From contig JAIDOW010000099.1 of the NCBI GenBank assembly GCA_029063085.1, positions 1 through 56,757 of the forward strand: a stretch of DNA of 56,757 nt. The letters are read 5' to 3'. The notes beneath the pieces were generated by a model. The model was given only the letters and a program-made list of their open reading frames with translations. It searched no databases and had not been told where the DNA came from. The position numbers and the translations under genes are program-made. This DNA comes from Lachnospiraceae bacterium (GTDB taxonomy: Bacteria > Bacillota > Clostridia > Lachnospirales > Lachnospiraceae). Below, piece after piece: positions 1 to 10,427 of the stretch (positions are counted from its first letter, which is position 1; every line of letters begins with the position of its first letter).

Positions 1-24
1 GGTATACATTATATCCTGTTTCAT
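1..24 (-). CDS. 5' end of an unidentified gene cut by the window edge
   Basis: Only the first eight codons lie inside the window (MKQDIMYT). The start is supported by an AAGGAG ribosome binding site at 33-38, eight bases upstream of the ATG at 22-24, and by a consensus promoter further upstream (64-92). The gene runs off the left edge, so no function can be assigned. It has its own promoter and a terminator separates it from the ATP synthase operon, so it is a separate transcription unit. Confidence 0.6.
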
Positions 25-63
25 TTTTCCTTCTCCTTTCTCCACGCTTCGTTTGTAATCTAT

Positions 64-92
64 ATTATATAAAATACACTTATATATGTCAA
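64..92 (-). promoter_or_regulatory. sigma-A-type promoter for the left-edge gene
   Basis: On the minus strand the sequence reads TTGACA (87-92), a 17-bp spacer and TATAAT (64-69), a perfect consensus. It lies about 40 bp upstream of the left-edge start codon. Confidence 0.8.
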
Positions 93-163
93 ACCATTTT
101 TATGATTGATTCATATAACACAATGTGAGCTTAAGAGAAGCATTTCTATTGGAATTATTGCCA

Positions 164-206
164 AAAAAACAGACGACAGATAAAATATTATCTGCCGCCT
201 GTTTTT
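164..206 (-). terminator. terminator of the ATP synthase operon
   Basis: A stem of about 19 bp with two mismatches (arms reading ACAGACGACAGATAA and TTATCTGCCGCCTGT) is flanked by A and T runs, so it can act in both directions. It lies about 50 bp past the atpC stop codon. Confidence 0.85.
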
Positions 207-258
207 ATTGGTGATATTCAATATAGCATAGTATAATGCCACACAACATCTTCGTATG

Positions 259-657
259 TTACCGACCCGCCAAAGTCTGGCGAATCAATGCTTTCTTTAA
301 TGCTAACTCCGCACGGTTCAAATCTATGCCGGAGCCCTCTTCAATTCGGCGTCTTGCACGAATCTCCGCTTCCTTTGCACGGTTTGCATCAATCTCATCC
401 GGCCATTCTACACTTTCTGCCAAAATGGTCACCGAATCTTGAAGAATCTGGATAAATCCGGACATCAATGCTGCCTCTTTCACAGTATCATTTTCATGGA
501 TTCGAAGGACACCCGGTGCAATAATTGCGGTCAACGGAATATGATTCGGATAGATACCCATATCACCCTCTGTCGTGGTAAATTCTAAAAAAGAGGATTC
601 TCCTTCATAAAATATACGCTCGGGAGCTACGATTTTCAATTTCATACTATCTGCCAT
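259..657 (-). CDS. atpC: F-type ATP synthase epsilon subunit
   Basis: This is the epsilon subunit of the central stalk, which joins gamma to the c-ring and restrains ATP hydrolysis. At 132 residues it has the usual length. The N-terminal beta-sandwich is visible (KLKIVAPERIFYEGE near residues 6-20, then GDMGIYPNHIPLTAII), followed by the C-terminal helical hairpin (about residues 88-132, with RAKEAEIRARRRIEEG). It is the last gene of the minus-strand atp operon, 81 bp after atpD. That gap carries a fragment of an intergenic repeat also seen near 5825. Confidence 0.97.
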   Translation of the reverse strand: MADSMKLKIVAPERIFYEGESSFLEFTTTEGDMGIYPNHIPLTAIIAPGVLRIHENDTVKEAALMSGFIQILQDSVTILAESVEWPDEIDANRAKEAEIRARRRIEEGSGIDLNRAELALKKALIRQTLAGR

Positions 658-738
658 CTGTACTCTCCTTTTTTGCGCCAGCTCGAAAATACCCTGCTCA
701 GTGCCTAAGTATCAGTCGTGCCCGCATTTCCGGTTATA

Positions 739-2145
<1,407 letters not shown>

Positions 2146-2202
2146 TTATCTTTCAAACTTTCTGTTCCTTATATTTCATGCACATTTTCACAGTGAGGAC
2201 CC

Positions 2203-3060
2203 CTAGGAGATGGCCTCTGCACCTGCTATAATCTCAGTTAATTCCTGTGTAATGGAACTCTGACGTGCCCGGTTATATTTCAGGGACAAATCAGCAATCA
2301 TATCATCTGCATTCTTAGTTGCAGAATCCATTGCCTGCATACGGGCACCATTTTCACTGGCAACTGCCTCAATAAATGCACCGTAAATGATATTGTTCAT
2401 ATATTTTGGAATAATCATATCCAATGCTTCATCTGCCTCAGGCTCATAGTTCATTGGTGTCAGGACATCTATCTCTACATCCTGCATGATCTCATCTACA
2501 TCGATGGGCAAAAGCTTGATCAGCTTCTCCTCCTGCACAACAGTATTCTTAAAACTGGTATATGCAAGATATATTTCACCCACTTCTCCATTCTCATAAG
2601 AAGCAAGCACATTTTTCCCGATATGGATGGCATCTGCATAGAGCGGCTCATTCATGACTTCAGAATAATCCTCCACAATATGGTATCCTTTTCTGGAAAG
2701 ACTGTCTAAACCTTTTTTACCCAATGCATAAATGTCTGTCTCCTCTTTCGTAAATGCTGCCGCAACTGCCTTTACAATATTATTATTATAGCCTCCTGCA
2801 AGTCCTCTGTTAGAGGTAATGGTGATTACTGCTTTCCTCTTAGAGTCATTTGCCTTTAGATATCTATGGTCAATTTCACCTGTTCTTGCCAAAATAGAAC
2901 AAATAGTATCATATAACATTGTAAAATACGGCTTATTACTCTCTGCCCTGGCCTTTGCCTTTTGAAGCTTAACGGTGGAAACCAGTTTCATTGCCTTAGT
3001 AATCTGACCTGTACTGGCAACGCTTTCTTTCCGCCTTTTTATATCTCTCATGGATGCCAA
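2203..3060 (-). CDS. atpG: F-type ATP synthase gamma subunit
   Basis: This is the rotating central shaft of F1. The 285-residue protein has the family's N-terminal helix (MRDIKRRKESVASTGQITKA) and the conserved C-terminal helix (MDSATKNADDMI, then NRARQSSITQELTEI) that sits inside the alpha3beta3 barrel. The central Rossmann-like domain includes TSNRGLAGGYN near residue 85. It lies 33 bp after atpA. The start could be the first Met or Met4 (MRDIK); a ribosome binding site (AGAAAGAGGTGA) lies just upstream of the first. Confidence 0.98.
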   Translation of the reverse strand: MASMRDIKRRKESVASTGQITKAMKLVSTVKLQKAKARAESNKPYFTMLYDTICSILARTGEIDHRYLKANDSKRKAVITITSNRGLAGGYNNNIVKAVAAAFTKEETDIYALGKKGLDSLSRKGYHIVEDYSEVMNEPLYADAIHIGKNVLASYENGEVGEIYLAYTSFKNTVVQEEKLIKLLPIDVDEIMQDVEIDVLTPMNYEPEADEALDMIIPKYMNNIIYGAFIEAVASENGARMQAMDSATKNADDMIADLSLKYNRARQSSITQELTEIIAGAEAIS

Positions 3061-3093
3061 GACATATCACCTCTTTCTTTTTTAAATTCTGCA

Positions 3094-4593
3094 TTACTGC
3101 TCTTTGTAAGCGGTGATAGCCTTGTCAAGCAGCTCTTCAATCTCCGGTGTCAGCTTCTTCACCTCACGAATCTGGCTGAAAATTTCCGGATACTGAGTGT
3201 CTACAAACTCAAACAGACCCTTCTCAAAATCAAGAATCTCATCAACCGGAACATCCAACAGATAACGCTTTGTTGCTGCATAAATGATAACAACCTGCTT
3301 TTCAACCGGCATCGGCTTATACTGTGGCTGCTTCAGCATTTCCTTAATTCTCTCACCCTGTGCCAGACGCTCTTTTGTATCCGCATCCAGTTCTGAACCA
3401 AACTGAGAAAATGCTGCAAGCTCTCTATACTGTGCAAGCTCTGTACGAATCGGTGCTGCAATTTTCTTCATCGCACCAATCTGTGCTGCACCACCAACTC
3501 GGGATACAGAAAGACCTGCGTTGATCGCTGGTCGGAAACCTGCATTAAACATCTCAGTCTCCAGATAAATCTGTCCGTCTGTAATGGAAATTACATTAGT
3601 AGGAATATATGCTGACACGTCACCAGCCTGTGTCTCAATAATCGGAAGTGCCGTTAAGGAACCTCCTCCCAGTTCATCGTTCAGCTTCGCTGCACGCTCC
3701 AACAATCTGGAATGTAAATAGAATACATCACCAGGATAAGCCTCACGTCCTGGCGGTCTTCGAAGCAGTAAGGAAAGTGTACGGTATGCCGTAGCATGCT
3801 TACTCAAATCATCATATATTACCAATACATCCTTTCCGCTCTCCATCCACTCTTCACCAATCGCACAACCTGCATACGGTGCAATATACTGAAGCGGTGC
3901 AAGCTCGGAAGCAGTAGATGCAACTACTGTCGTGTAATCCATCGCACCATACTCCGTTAAGGATTTTACGATATTGGCAACTGTGGAAGCCTTCTGTCCA
4001 ATCGCAACATAGATACAGTTTACTCCCTGTCCTTTTTGGTTAATGATCGTATCGATTGCAATGGCTGTCTTACCTGTCTGACGGTCACCGATAATCAACT
4101 CTCTTTGACCTCTTCCAATCGGAACCATGGCATCAATCGCCTTGATACCTGTCTGCAATGGTGTATCTACTGATTTACGGGAAATAACACCGGAAGCAAC
4201 CCTTTCAATCGGTCTGGTCTTATCGCTCTTAATTGGTCCTTTACCGTCAATTGGCTGACCCAGTGCATTGACAACACGTCCAAGCATCCCGTCGCCAACC
4301 GGAACCTCAACCACACGTCCTGTGGTCTTAACGGTATCTCCTTCGTTGATATTCTTATTTGCGCCTAATAATACGGCACCTACGTTATCTTCCTCTAAGT
4401 TCATTACCATTCCGTAAACTTCACCCGGGAATTCTAACAGTTCACCCTGCATTGCTTTTTCCAAGCCATGTACACGGGCAATACCATCTGCTACCTGAAT
4501 AACAGTACCAACTTCGGAGGTTTCTAATTCCTTAGAATAATTCTTAATCTGCTCTTTAATCACAGAACTGATTTCTTCTGGTTTTAAATTCAT
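3094..4593 (-). CDS. atpA: F-type ATP synthase alpha subunit
   Basis: This is the non-catalytic nucleotide-binding subunit of F1. The 499-residue protein has the Walker A loop GDRQTGKT near residues 169-176, the [10 protein letters not shown] Walker B region, the [14 protein letters not shown] loop and the SRVGGAAQ arginine-finger segment. Its length is normal. It follows atpH by 79 bp. Confidence 0.99.
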   Translation of the reverse strand: MNLKPEEISSVIKEQIKNYSKELETSEVGTVIQVADGIARVHGLEKAMQGELLEFPGEVYGMVMNLEEDNVGAVLLGANKNINEGDTVKTTGRVVEVPVGDGMLGRVVNALGQPIDGKGPIKSDKTRPIERVASGVISRKSVDTPLQTGIKAIDAMVPIGRGQRELIIGDRQTGKTAIAIDTIINQKGQGVNCIYVAIGQKASTVANIVKSLTEYGAMDYTTVVASTASELAPLQYIAPYAGCAIGEEWMESGKDVLVIYDDLSKHATAYRTLSLLLRRPPGREAYPGDVFYLHSRLLERAAKLNDELGGGSLTALPIIETQAGDVSAYIPTNVISITDGQIYLETEMFNAGFRPAINAGLSVSRVGGAAQIGAMKKIAAPIRTELAQYRELAAFSQFGSELDADTKERLAQGERIKEMLKQPQYKPMPVEKQVVIIYAATKRYLLDVPVDEILDFEKGLFEFVDTQYPEIFSQIREVKKLTPEIEELLDKAITAYKEQ

Positions 4594-4672
4594 AGAAAAT
4601 TAGCACCTTCTCTCTGTCTTTATTCTTAGTTTCTGTATTGGATACCTTCTGCATATCCGCAGACATATCCTT

Positions 4673-5206
4673 TTATAATAAAGTTTTTGATAAATTTGCA
4701 ATCTGTGTTTTCAGACTGCTGTCCACGATCGTATCCTGAATTCGGATTACCAGTCCACCGATCAATGCCTGATCCACCTGATAAACTCCCTCGATTTTCT
4801 GATACTTCGTGGTCTCTAAAAGCTTCTGCTCGATTTTTCCCTTTTGCTCCTTATTCAGCTCCACAGCAGAAGAAATGTATGCAACACCAATACCTTTCTC
4901 CTCTTTTATCGCACGGATTACATAATCAAATACTGGAACAAATTCTCTTAAATGACCTTTTGTTACCAGCATAGTCATAAGACCAGTAATCTCATCGGAA
5001 ACCTTTCCTTTATAAATACTCTCGATTACCTTGATCTTTTCTTCCTTCTCAATATTAGGATGGAGCAAAAGCTTGCCTAACTCTTCGTTTTCAAGAAACG
5101 TCTGCTTTACAAAAAGTACCTCTTCTAATGTGGTATCTAAAGTATGATTCTCCATAGCCACTTCAAAAAGTGCACTTCCGTAGGTTTTACTTACCTGCTT
5201 AGCCAT
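4673..5206 (-). CDS. atpH: F-type ATP synthase delta subunit
   Basis: This is the peripheral-stalk subunit (OSCP family) that ties the b dimer to the top of F1. The 177-residue protein shows the N-terminal six-helix domain (KQVSKTYGSALFEVA) and the conserved C-terminal motif (DQALIGGLVIRIQDTIVDSS near residues 145-165). Its first codons overlap the 3' end of atpF by 16 bp, which suggests translational coupling. Confidence 0.97.
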   Translation of the reverse strand: MAKQVSKTYGSALFEVAMENHTLDTTLEEVLFVKQTFLENEELGKLLLHPNIEKEEKIKVIESIYKGKVSDEITGLMTMLVTKGHLREFVPVFDYVIRAIKEEKGIGVAYISSAVELNKEQKGKIEQKLLETTKYQKIEGVYQVDQALIGGLVIRIQDTIVDSSLKTQIANLSKTLL

Positions 5207-5757
5207 GTACTACCACCCATTTCCTTCAAAGTATCCTCTATCAAAGCATCTTGCTTACTCTCGTCAATCTGCTGCTCAATAATCTTTGCAGCCATTGCAG
5301 TTGCCACTCTTACAATCTCTTTGCGCATCTCATCAGAAACTTTACTTTTTTCTAATGCAATTTCCTGATTTGCACGGCTTAAGATTCTGTCAGCCTCTGC
5401 ATTTGCCTCTTCTACGATCTCAGCTTCCCGTTTTTGTGCTTTTTTACGGGCATTTGCTAATATCTCTTCCTTTTCTTTATCAATTGATTTGAGTTTTTCG
5501 TCATATTCTGCCTTTAACGCTGCAGCATCTTCTTTATCCTTGGCTGCGGACTCAATATCATTTTTGATTTTCTCTGTTCTGTTCGCAAGAACCTTTTTCA
5601 CAGGCTCAAACAAAACAAGGGAAAGGAAGAAGAAGAGGATAAATATTGCTATACCCTGAATGATAACATCATTAATTAACTGGGCATTCAATTCAAAGAT
5701 ATGCCCATCCGTTAACAACATTGCCTGATTTCCGAGTCCATATAACATATTCATCAA
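5191..5757 (-). CDS. atpF: F-type ATP synthase b subunit
   Basis: This is the peripheral-stalk b subunit. The 188-residue protein has one N-terminal membrane helix (about residues 30-50, IIQGIAIFILFFFLSLVLF) and then a long charged helix rich in Lys, Glu and Ala that forms the parallel b dimer. About 28 residues precede the membrane helix, slightly longer than in many b subunits; Met2 or Met4 are alternative starts. It overlaps atpH. Confidence 0.97.
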   Translation of the reverse strand: MMNMLYGLGNQAMLLTDGHIFELNAQLINDVIIQGIAIFILFFFLSLVLFEPVKKVLANRTEKIKNDIESAAKDKEDAAALKAEYDEKLKSIDKEKEEILANARKKAQKREAEIVEEANAEADRILSRANQEIALEKSKVSDEMRKEIVRVATAMAAKIIEQQIDESKQDALIEDTLKEMGGSTWLSR

Positions 5758-5848
5758 AGAGCTATCCTCCTTTCACTAAATTCTTAATATTTTCCCTTCA
5801 ACGCCCTATATGCCTTCTACTAAGCTCAAAAATACCCCGCTAAGTATT

Positions 5849-5907
5849 TAGGCATTGTGCGGTCTTTCGAACTAAGCTCGGTTAACGACTCGCTAAGGGC
5901 TCAATGC

Positions 5908-5910
<3 letters not shown>
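5849..5910 (-). repeat. stem-loop between atpE and atpF
   Basis: Perfect 9-bp arms (TAGGCATTG at 5849-5857 and CAATGCCTA at 5902-5910) enclose a further structured segment. The right arm reaches into the last codons of atpE. There is no T tract, so it is more likely an mRNA processing or stabilising hairpin than a terminator. Such a hairpin could help the c subunit outproduce the downstream subunits. Confidence 0.6.
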
Positions 5911-6252
<342 letters not shown>

Positions 6253-6261
6253 TCACTCTTT

Positions 6262-6987
6262 CTAGCCTTCAATCTTCTGGGTTACAAATACCATTGTTAA
6301 CATTGCAAATACATATGCCTGTATTGCCCCTGAAAACAGGTCAAAATAGACATGTAATGCTGCCGGAATACCAACTTTTGCAAAAATCGGCAGCAATCCG
6401 TAATAAAGTGCCATCATAACCGTACCTGCCATGACATTACCAAACAAACGCAGTGACATGGAAACCGGAGTGGCAATCTCTCCGATTAAATTAATCGGAA
6501 ACAGGAACCATAACGGCTGAAACAAATCTGTAACAGCACCAAACTTATTGTATTTGACATTATTATACTGAATCATCACAAATGTAATCAATGCCAAAGA
6601 AAATGTGGTTCCATAATCTGCTGTCGGCGGTCTTAAGCCAAATAGTCCTGAAATGTTCGATAAAAGCACAAATAAAAATAATGTACCAACATAATTCATA
6701 AACTTTTTCCCATGTGTCCCCATGGAAGAGTTTACAAATCCCTGAAGTGTCTCAACCGCAAATTCTATAACATTTTGGAATCCTGTGGGAATCTCATCCG
6801 CATGCATAATCTTTTTCCTTGCAATAAGTGCAAAGACCATGATAAAAGCTATCACAATAAACATACACACATGTGATGTTGTTATATATACGGTCTGACC
6901 CATGAACTTATATGGCAGCAGATGGTGAATAGAGAAATCTACTTCTTGATCTGCCGCTAACAGCATCGGTATCATTCCATAACCCAT
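6262..6987 (-). CDS. atpB: F-type ATP synthase a subunit
   Basis: This is the stator subunit that forms the two ion half-channels against the c-ring. The 241-residue protein has about five to six membrane helices. The essential arginine lies in the conserved MSLRLFGN motif near residue 178, and the last helices (GAIQAYVFAMLTMVFV) carry the usual Gln and Tyr. It lies between the atpI-like gene and atpE. A long hairpin (7046-7102) sits in its leader. Confidence 0.97.
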   Translation of the reverse strand: MGYGMIPMLLAADQEVDFSIHHLLPYKFMGQTVYITTSHVCMFIVIAFIMVFALIARKKIMHADEIPTGFQNVIEFAVETLQGFVNSSMGTHGKKFMNYVGTLFLFVLLSNISGLFGLRPPTADYGTTFSLALITFVMIQYNNVKYNKFGAVTDLFQPLWFLFPINLIGEIATPVSMSLRLFGNVMAGTVMMALYYGLLPIFAKVGIPAALHVYFDLFSGAIQAYVFAMLTMVFVTQKIEG

Positions 6988-7045
6988 TCCTTCACCTTCC
7001 TTTCTGTATTTTTAGTTTACCGGTTAAACCGGCTCATTATTTAAA

Positions 7046-7102
7046 TTTATCAACAAGAAAGCAAATGTCTGTCCCGCAGGCATTTGATTTCTCGTTGATA
7101 AA
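7046..7102 (-). repeat. long intercistronic stem-loop upstream of atpB
   Basis: Arms beginning TTTATCAAC (7046-7054) and ending GTTGATAAA (7094-7102) form an interrupted stem of about 26 bp that includes AGAAA/TTTCT and CAAATG/CATTTG. It lies between the atpI-like stop and the atpB ribosome binding site. A second short palindrome (CCGGTTTAACCGG type) is at 7020-7032. There is no T tract in either direction, so I read it as an mRNA processing or stability element. Confidence 0.65.
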
Positions 7103-7137
7103 ATAAGAGCTACTCTTATCTTAATACTTATTCCTTA

Positions 7138-7569
7138 TTATGACTCTGCATCCATCATTTCCATATCATCCGGATGTTTCGTTACAAAACTGTCAGGATA
7201 CAGCCTTTTTAAAAAGACCGGTGCAATCAATGCTCCAATCTTAAGCCCCAGCATTCCTAAAACAACCGCAATAAAATTAAACCAGTCTATTGCCAGAGAA
7301 ATTATCAGTGCTAACAGCATAATAAATAAACGCAGGAAGCTTTGCTTCCTCACATACTTGGTTGCCTGTGCTTCCGGCATATCCAAAGCCTTATCCAAAG
7401 TCTTTGCCATATGAATCATGAGAAATACAGCGATTACTACACCAAACAAAAGACCTAGTGTATAGGAAAAAATATCCTCTGAAAAAAAGATTCCTACTGC
7501 CTCGATCATCACCGCATAAATTATAATCCCAATCAAAAATCCCGTTATGGTTTCCTTAACCTGATTCAT
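7138..7569 (-). CDS. ATP synthase subunit I-like membrane protein
   Basis: This small membrane protein precedes atpB in the operon. It has four predicted helices in 143 residues, including GFLIGIIIYAVMIEAVGIFF, YTLGLLFGVVIAVFLMIH and two further hydrophobic segments. AtpI-type proteins help assemble the c-ring. The start at 7569 (MNQVKETITG) is chosen because GAGGTG lies 7 bases upstream; a longer reading to 7611 lacks a ribosome binding site. Identity as AtpI rests on position and topology more than on sequence motifs. Confidence 0.8.
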   Translation of the reverse strand: MNQVKETITGFLIGIIIYAVMIEAVGIFFSEDIFSYTLGLLFGVVIAVFLMIHMAKTLDKALDMPEAQATKYVRKQSFLRLFIMLLALIISLAIDWFNFIAVVLGMLGLKIGALIAPVFLKRLYPDSFVTKHPDDMEMMDAES

Positions 7570-7815
7570 ACATCCACACCTCAAACAGCTTTCAAAATTA
7601 GGATGAAACAATATAACTATTCCCCAATATCATGATTCCTAATCCCAGCCAGATATCGTTCACTGACAAACAAAGCATTTTAATTATACTAATTTTTCCA
7701 AAAAATGTCTATGGAAATGCTGTATTTTTTCATAATTTTTTTGTGATAATCTTACTATAATCACTAATACTTATTGACAAAATCGATAATTAATATGGTT
7801 AAACTAGTGTATTGT

Positions 7816-7959
7816 CTCATTGATATTCGGCAAGACCACACAGGATATTGGTTCATCTGCAAGACGGATTTTCAATAGCATAGCAGTGGATACAGCTAAA
7901 AAATCCAACGTAGCAGATATGCAAATAGATAAGTAGTTTTGCCTGATCATCAATGAGAA
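7816..7959. repeat. 144-bp stretch with inverted ends and a short coding remnant
   Basis: The ends are TCTCATTGAT (7816-7825) and ATCAATGAGA (7950-7959), a perfect 10-bp inverted pair that extends imperfectly inward (GGCAA/TTGCC). The interior is open on the plus strand for about 40 codons, ending in a segment translated AVDTAKKSNVADMQIDK and a stop at about 7935, with no good start. It may be the decayed tail of a gene or a small non-autonomous element. No family was recognised. Confidence 0.4.
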
Positions 7960-7965
7960 AAAGCA

Positions 7966-8187
7966 CTAATTCTCCTTATCCTGAAACAGACTCTTTTTTC
8001 CAAGAAATTTACAAATCACATTATAACAGGTCTTATAACCGCCTGCCACACCAAGAATCAAAAAAAATACAAAAAGACTGGTTCCAAAATATGAATCTAT
8101 TATATAACCAATCCCACCGCAAATCAAAATTGCTGTCAACATGGAAATGGCAAGCTGAGAAATTAATGCTAACATTTTCATACTCAT
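7966..8187 (-). CDS. AtpZ/AtpI-family small membrane protein
   Basis: The 73-residue protein has two membrane helices (LISQLAISMLTAILICGGIG and FVFFLILGVAGGYKTCYNVI) joined by a short loop containing IDSYFGTS, which is typical of the AtpZ/AtpI group encoded ahead of F-ATPase operons. A role in Fo assembly or in Mg2+/Ca2+ supply has been proposed for the family. A GAGGG sequence lies just upstream; Met1 or Met3 could be the start. It is the first gene of the atp cluster, but a gap of about 400 bp separates it from the atpI-like gene, so shared transcription is not certain. Confidence 0.8.
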   Translation of the reverse strand: MSMKMLALISQLAISMLTAILICGGIGYIIDSYFGTSLFVFFLILGVAGGYKTCYNVICKFLGKKSLFQDKEN

Positions 8188-8212
8188 ACATCCCTCGTAT
8201 CCTTGTTATATC

Positions 8213-8545
8213 AGTCAAATACCCTACGCAAGCAGTGGAGCATCAAATTGAAAATGCCCCAGAAGAGCAGGGTATTGGCTCTATGCTCCGCTTCAATCCG
8301 TGCTAAACAGTGCCACTGGCCCCCTCACAGCATTCGCCAAAACTTGGTACAAACACCACACTTAGCTCATTGCCCGTGGAAACCAACTAGTGCAACGAAA
8401 ATTAAGTTTTGGGTGGTTTGACGCAGAAGATTTTTCTGAGAGTGCTGCTTCACAAACGCAGGCGTAGCGGTGGCTACGTCGAGGCTTGGGGAGTAGTGCT
8501 ATCAGGAAAATAAGCCAGTCAAACTGCCAATTACTTAATATTCGT
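8213..8545. repeat. cluster of intergenic palindromic repeats
   Basis: No gene is visible here. The first part (8213-8276) is a double hairpin: outer arms AAATACCCT and AGGGTATT, inner arms GCATC and ATGCCCC. A close relative lies at 15880-15951. Next comes a module (about 8283-8310) whose reverse complement resembles the repeats flanking mecA (GTTTAGCACGGA). A third structured segment (8419-8532) starts TTTGACGCAGAAG and ends GTCAAA, with a perfect inner hairpin CGTAGC-GGTG-GCTACG. I read these as a repeat family rather than a gene. Confidence 0.55.
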
Positions 8546-8549
8546 TGTA

Positions 8550-8990
8550 CTAGTGCTGGAATTCCTCTTCTATCATATCTATCCTGCGTATATGACGCTC
8601 TTCTCCTGAAAACGGGGTGTCTAAAAAAGTATCTACAATCTTAAGTGCAAGACCCGAACCGATTACCCTGGCTCCCATAGCTAACATATTCGCATTATTA
8701 TGTTCTTTTGTCGCCGCCGCACTGAAACAGTCATGACACAGTGCAGCACGGATTCCCTTCACCTTATTTGCTGCTATGGAAATCCCTATCCCGGTTCCGC
8801 AAATAAGAATACCTTGTTCACATTCTCCGTCTGCCACCGCTTTTGCCGCCTTTTTTGCATAAACCGGATAATCTACTGCCTCCTCCGAATAACATCCAAA
8901 ATCTTTATATACGATTCCCCTTTGCTCCAAATGGTTTTTGACCTCCTGCATTAAGGAATATCCACCATGGTCACAACCCAGTGCTATCAT
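8550..8990 (-). CDS. rpiB: ribose-5-phosphate isomerase B
   Basis: The RpiB/LacAB-family isomerase interconverts ribose 5-phosphate and ribulose 5-phosphate in the pentose phosphate pathway. The 146-residue length is typical. The N-terminal phosphate/substrate motif CDHGGY (residues 6-11), the active-site CGTGIGISIAANK segment around residue 65 and the GARVIGSGLA motif are present. Allose-6-phosphate isomerase activity is possible in this family. It stands alone, with repeats downstream and 107 bp to the Sua5 stop upstream. Confidence 0.95.
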   Translation of the reverse strand: MIALGCDHGGYSLMQEVKNHLEQRGIVYKDFGCYSEEAVDYPVYAKKAAKAVADGECEQGILICGTGIGISIAANKVKGIRAALCHDCFSAAATKEHNNANMLAMGARVIGSGLALKIVDTFLDTPFSGEERHIRRIDMIEEEFQH

Positions 8991-9097
8991 CTGTTATCAT
9001 CTTCCTTCCCTATTTTTACATCTATTATACTATTGTTATCATATATCACCAATTTCCTTTGAAAACTGTTGACCTGCTTGTGCATCAGCACAATTCG

Positions 9098-10267
9098 TTA
9101 TATCCTGATTACCCTCTGCCCCGCTGCTTTTAACAACCGATTCATAATGGCATAGGAAAGTCCCTCTCCCTGGAAACTTTCTGCATAAATATATTCTGCA
9201 CCTGCTGCATCAAATTCCCGAAGCGCTGCATAAAGCCCTGCTGCGATCGTATTTTTCTCTTTTCTGTCACCAACACATATCAGTATATCAGCCTTTCCCT
9301 CATAATGGCAAAGGGTTTCCTCTGCTGCCATAATTCCCACAAGAAAACCTTTCTGCCTTTTTTCTTCAGCCAGAGCACAAATTTTTATAGTCACCGCTTC
9401 TCTGGACTGATCATCGGAATCCATCCTTTGTGCCTCTACCAAAGTTAATTCTCCTCTTGGTGCATAATGAGTATATTTCATTCCTGGTGCTTTTGGGGGG
9501 ATTCCATCCATCGGTTTCTCCAAAGCTGCATCCATTTTGATCTCCCCGATCATTTCCTCCAGCATTTTTTTCGTAATAAATCCCGGACGTAAAATAACAG
9601 GAACCGCCACACTCAAATCTACAATTGTTGATTCAATTCCAATTCCCACCGGACCGCCATCAATAATATATTCTATCTTACCATCCATGTCCTCCACCAC
9701 ATGAGATGCTTTAGTAGGGGAAGGTCTTCCCGAGACGTTGGCACTCGGAGCCGCCACATAAACACCAGATTGCCGGATCAGTTCCAATGCAGCCGGATGA
9801 GCCGGCATACGAATTGCCACAGTATCCAATCCCCCAGTAGTTTCATCCGGAACATTCTGCTTTTTTGGAAGAATCATCGTAAGCGGTCCCGGCCAGAATG
9901 CCTGCGCCAGTGTATATGCCAGATCATTTGTATACGCAAGATCCTCCATATCTTCCACCTTTGAAATATGCACGATCAGTGGATTATCAGATGGTCTTCC
10001 CTTAGCAGCATAGATTCTTCCAGCCGCCGACGGATTCAATGCATCTGCACCCAGACCATATACCGTTTCCGTCGGAAATGCCACCAGACCTCCTGCCCTT
10101 AAACAGTCTGATGGCTGCTTTAATAAACTCTTTAATTTTACAGCATCTTCCTCTGTACATCCCTCGACCTCTACCAGATGTGTTATCATCTGATACTGAC
10201 CTTTGTCTGGAGAATCTACGTTGCCCCGTTTTTGCTGCCTATTTTCAAGTTCTTTATTCATATCCAT
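9098..10267 (-). CDS. L-threonylcarbamoyladenylate synthase (Sua5/YwlC type)
   Basis: The enzyme makes threonylcarbamoyl-AMP from threonine, bicarbonate and ATP, the first step of the universal t6A37 tRNA modification. The 389-residue protein has the YrdC-like domain (about residues 45-240; AFPTETVYGLGADA, then KGRPSDNPLIVHI and SANVSGRPSPT) followed by the smaller C-terminal Sua5 domain (about 265-389), joined by the APGMKYTHYAPRGEL linker. The two-domain length fits Sua5/YwlC rather than TsaC. The first about 35 residues are charged and not conserved, so a later start is possible, but GGAAAGG precedes the first ATG. Confidence 0.95.
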   Translation of the reverse strand: MDMNKELENRQQKRGNVDSPDKGQYQMITHLVEVEGCTEEDAVKLKSLLKQPSDCLRAGGLVAFPTETVYGLGADALNPSAAGRIYAAKGRPSDNPLIVHISKVEDMEDLAYTNDLAYTLAQAFWPGPLTMILPKKQNVPDETTGGLDTVAIRMPAHPAALELIRQSGVYVAAPSANVSGRPSPTKASHVVEDMDGKIEYIIDGGPVGIGIESTIVDLSVAVPVILRPGFITKKMLEEMIGEIKMDAALEKPMDGIPPKAPGMKYTHYAPRGELTLVEAQRMDSDDQSREAVTIKICALAEEKRQKGFLVGIMAAEETLCHYEGKADILICVGDRKEKNTIAAGLYAALREFDAAGAEYIYAESFQGEGLSYAIMNRLLKAAGQRVIRI

Positions 10268-10356
10268 ACGCTGCCTTTCCTTTACGAATGCTATTATATA
10301 TTACTTTTTCTCTCTCTGCAAGTTTCCGGACAATCTTAAATAATGAAAACGTGATA

Positions 10357-10388
10357 AGAGGAGTGTTTTCGAACGAAAACACTCCTCT
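10357..10388 (-). terminator. perfect hairpin after the surface-protein gene
   Basis: A perfect 15-bp stem (AGAGGAGTGTTTTCG and its complement) encloses a 2-base loop. It lies 40 bp past the stop of the 1404-residue protein and upstream of the Sua5 gene. There is no long T tract, but stem strength and position fit a terminator or 3'-end stabiliser. Confidence 0.7.
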
Positions 10389-10427
10389 CCTATTTAATCA
10401 ACTTTCAAATTTATCAATTGTCGTCTT

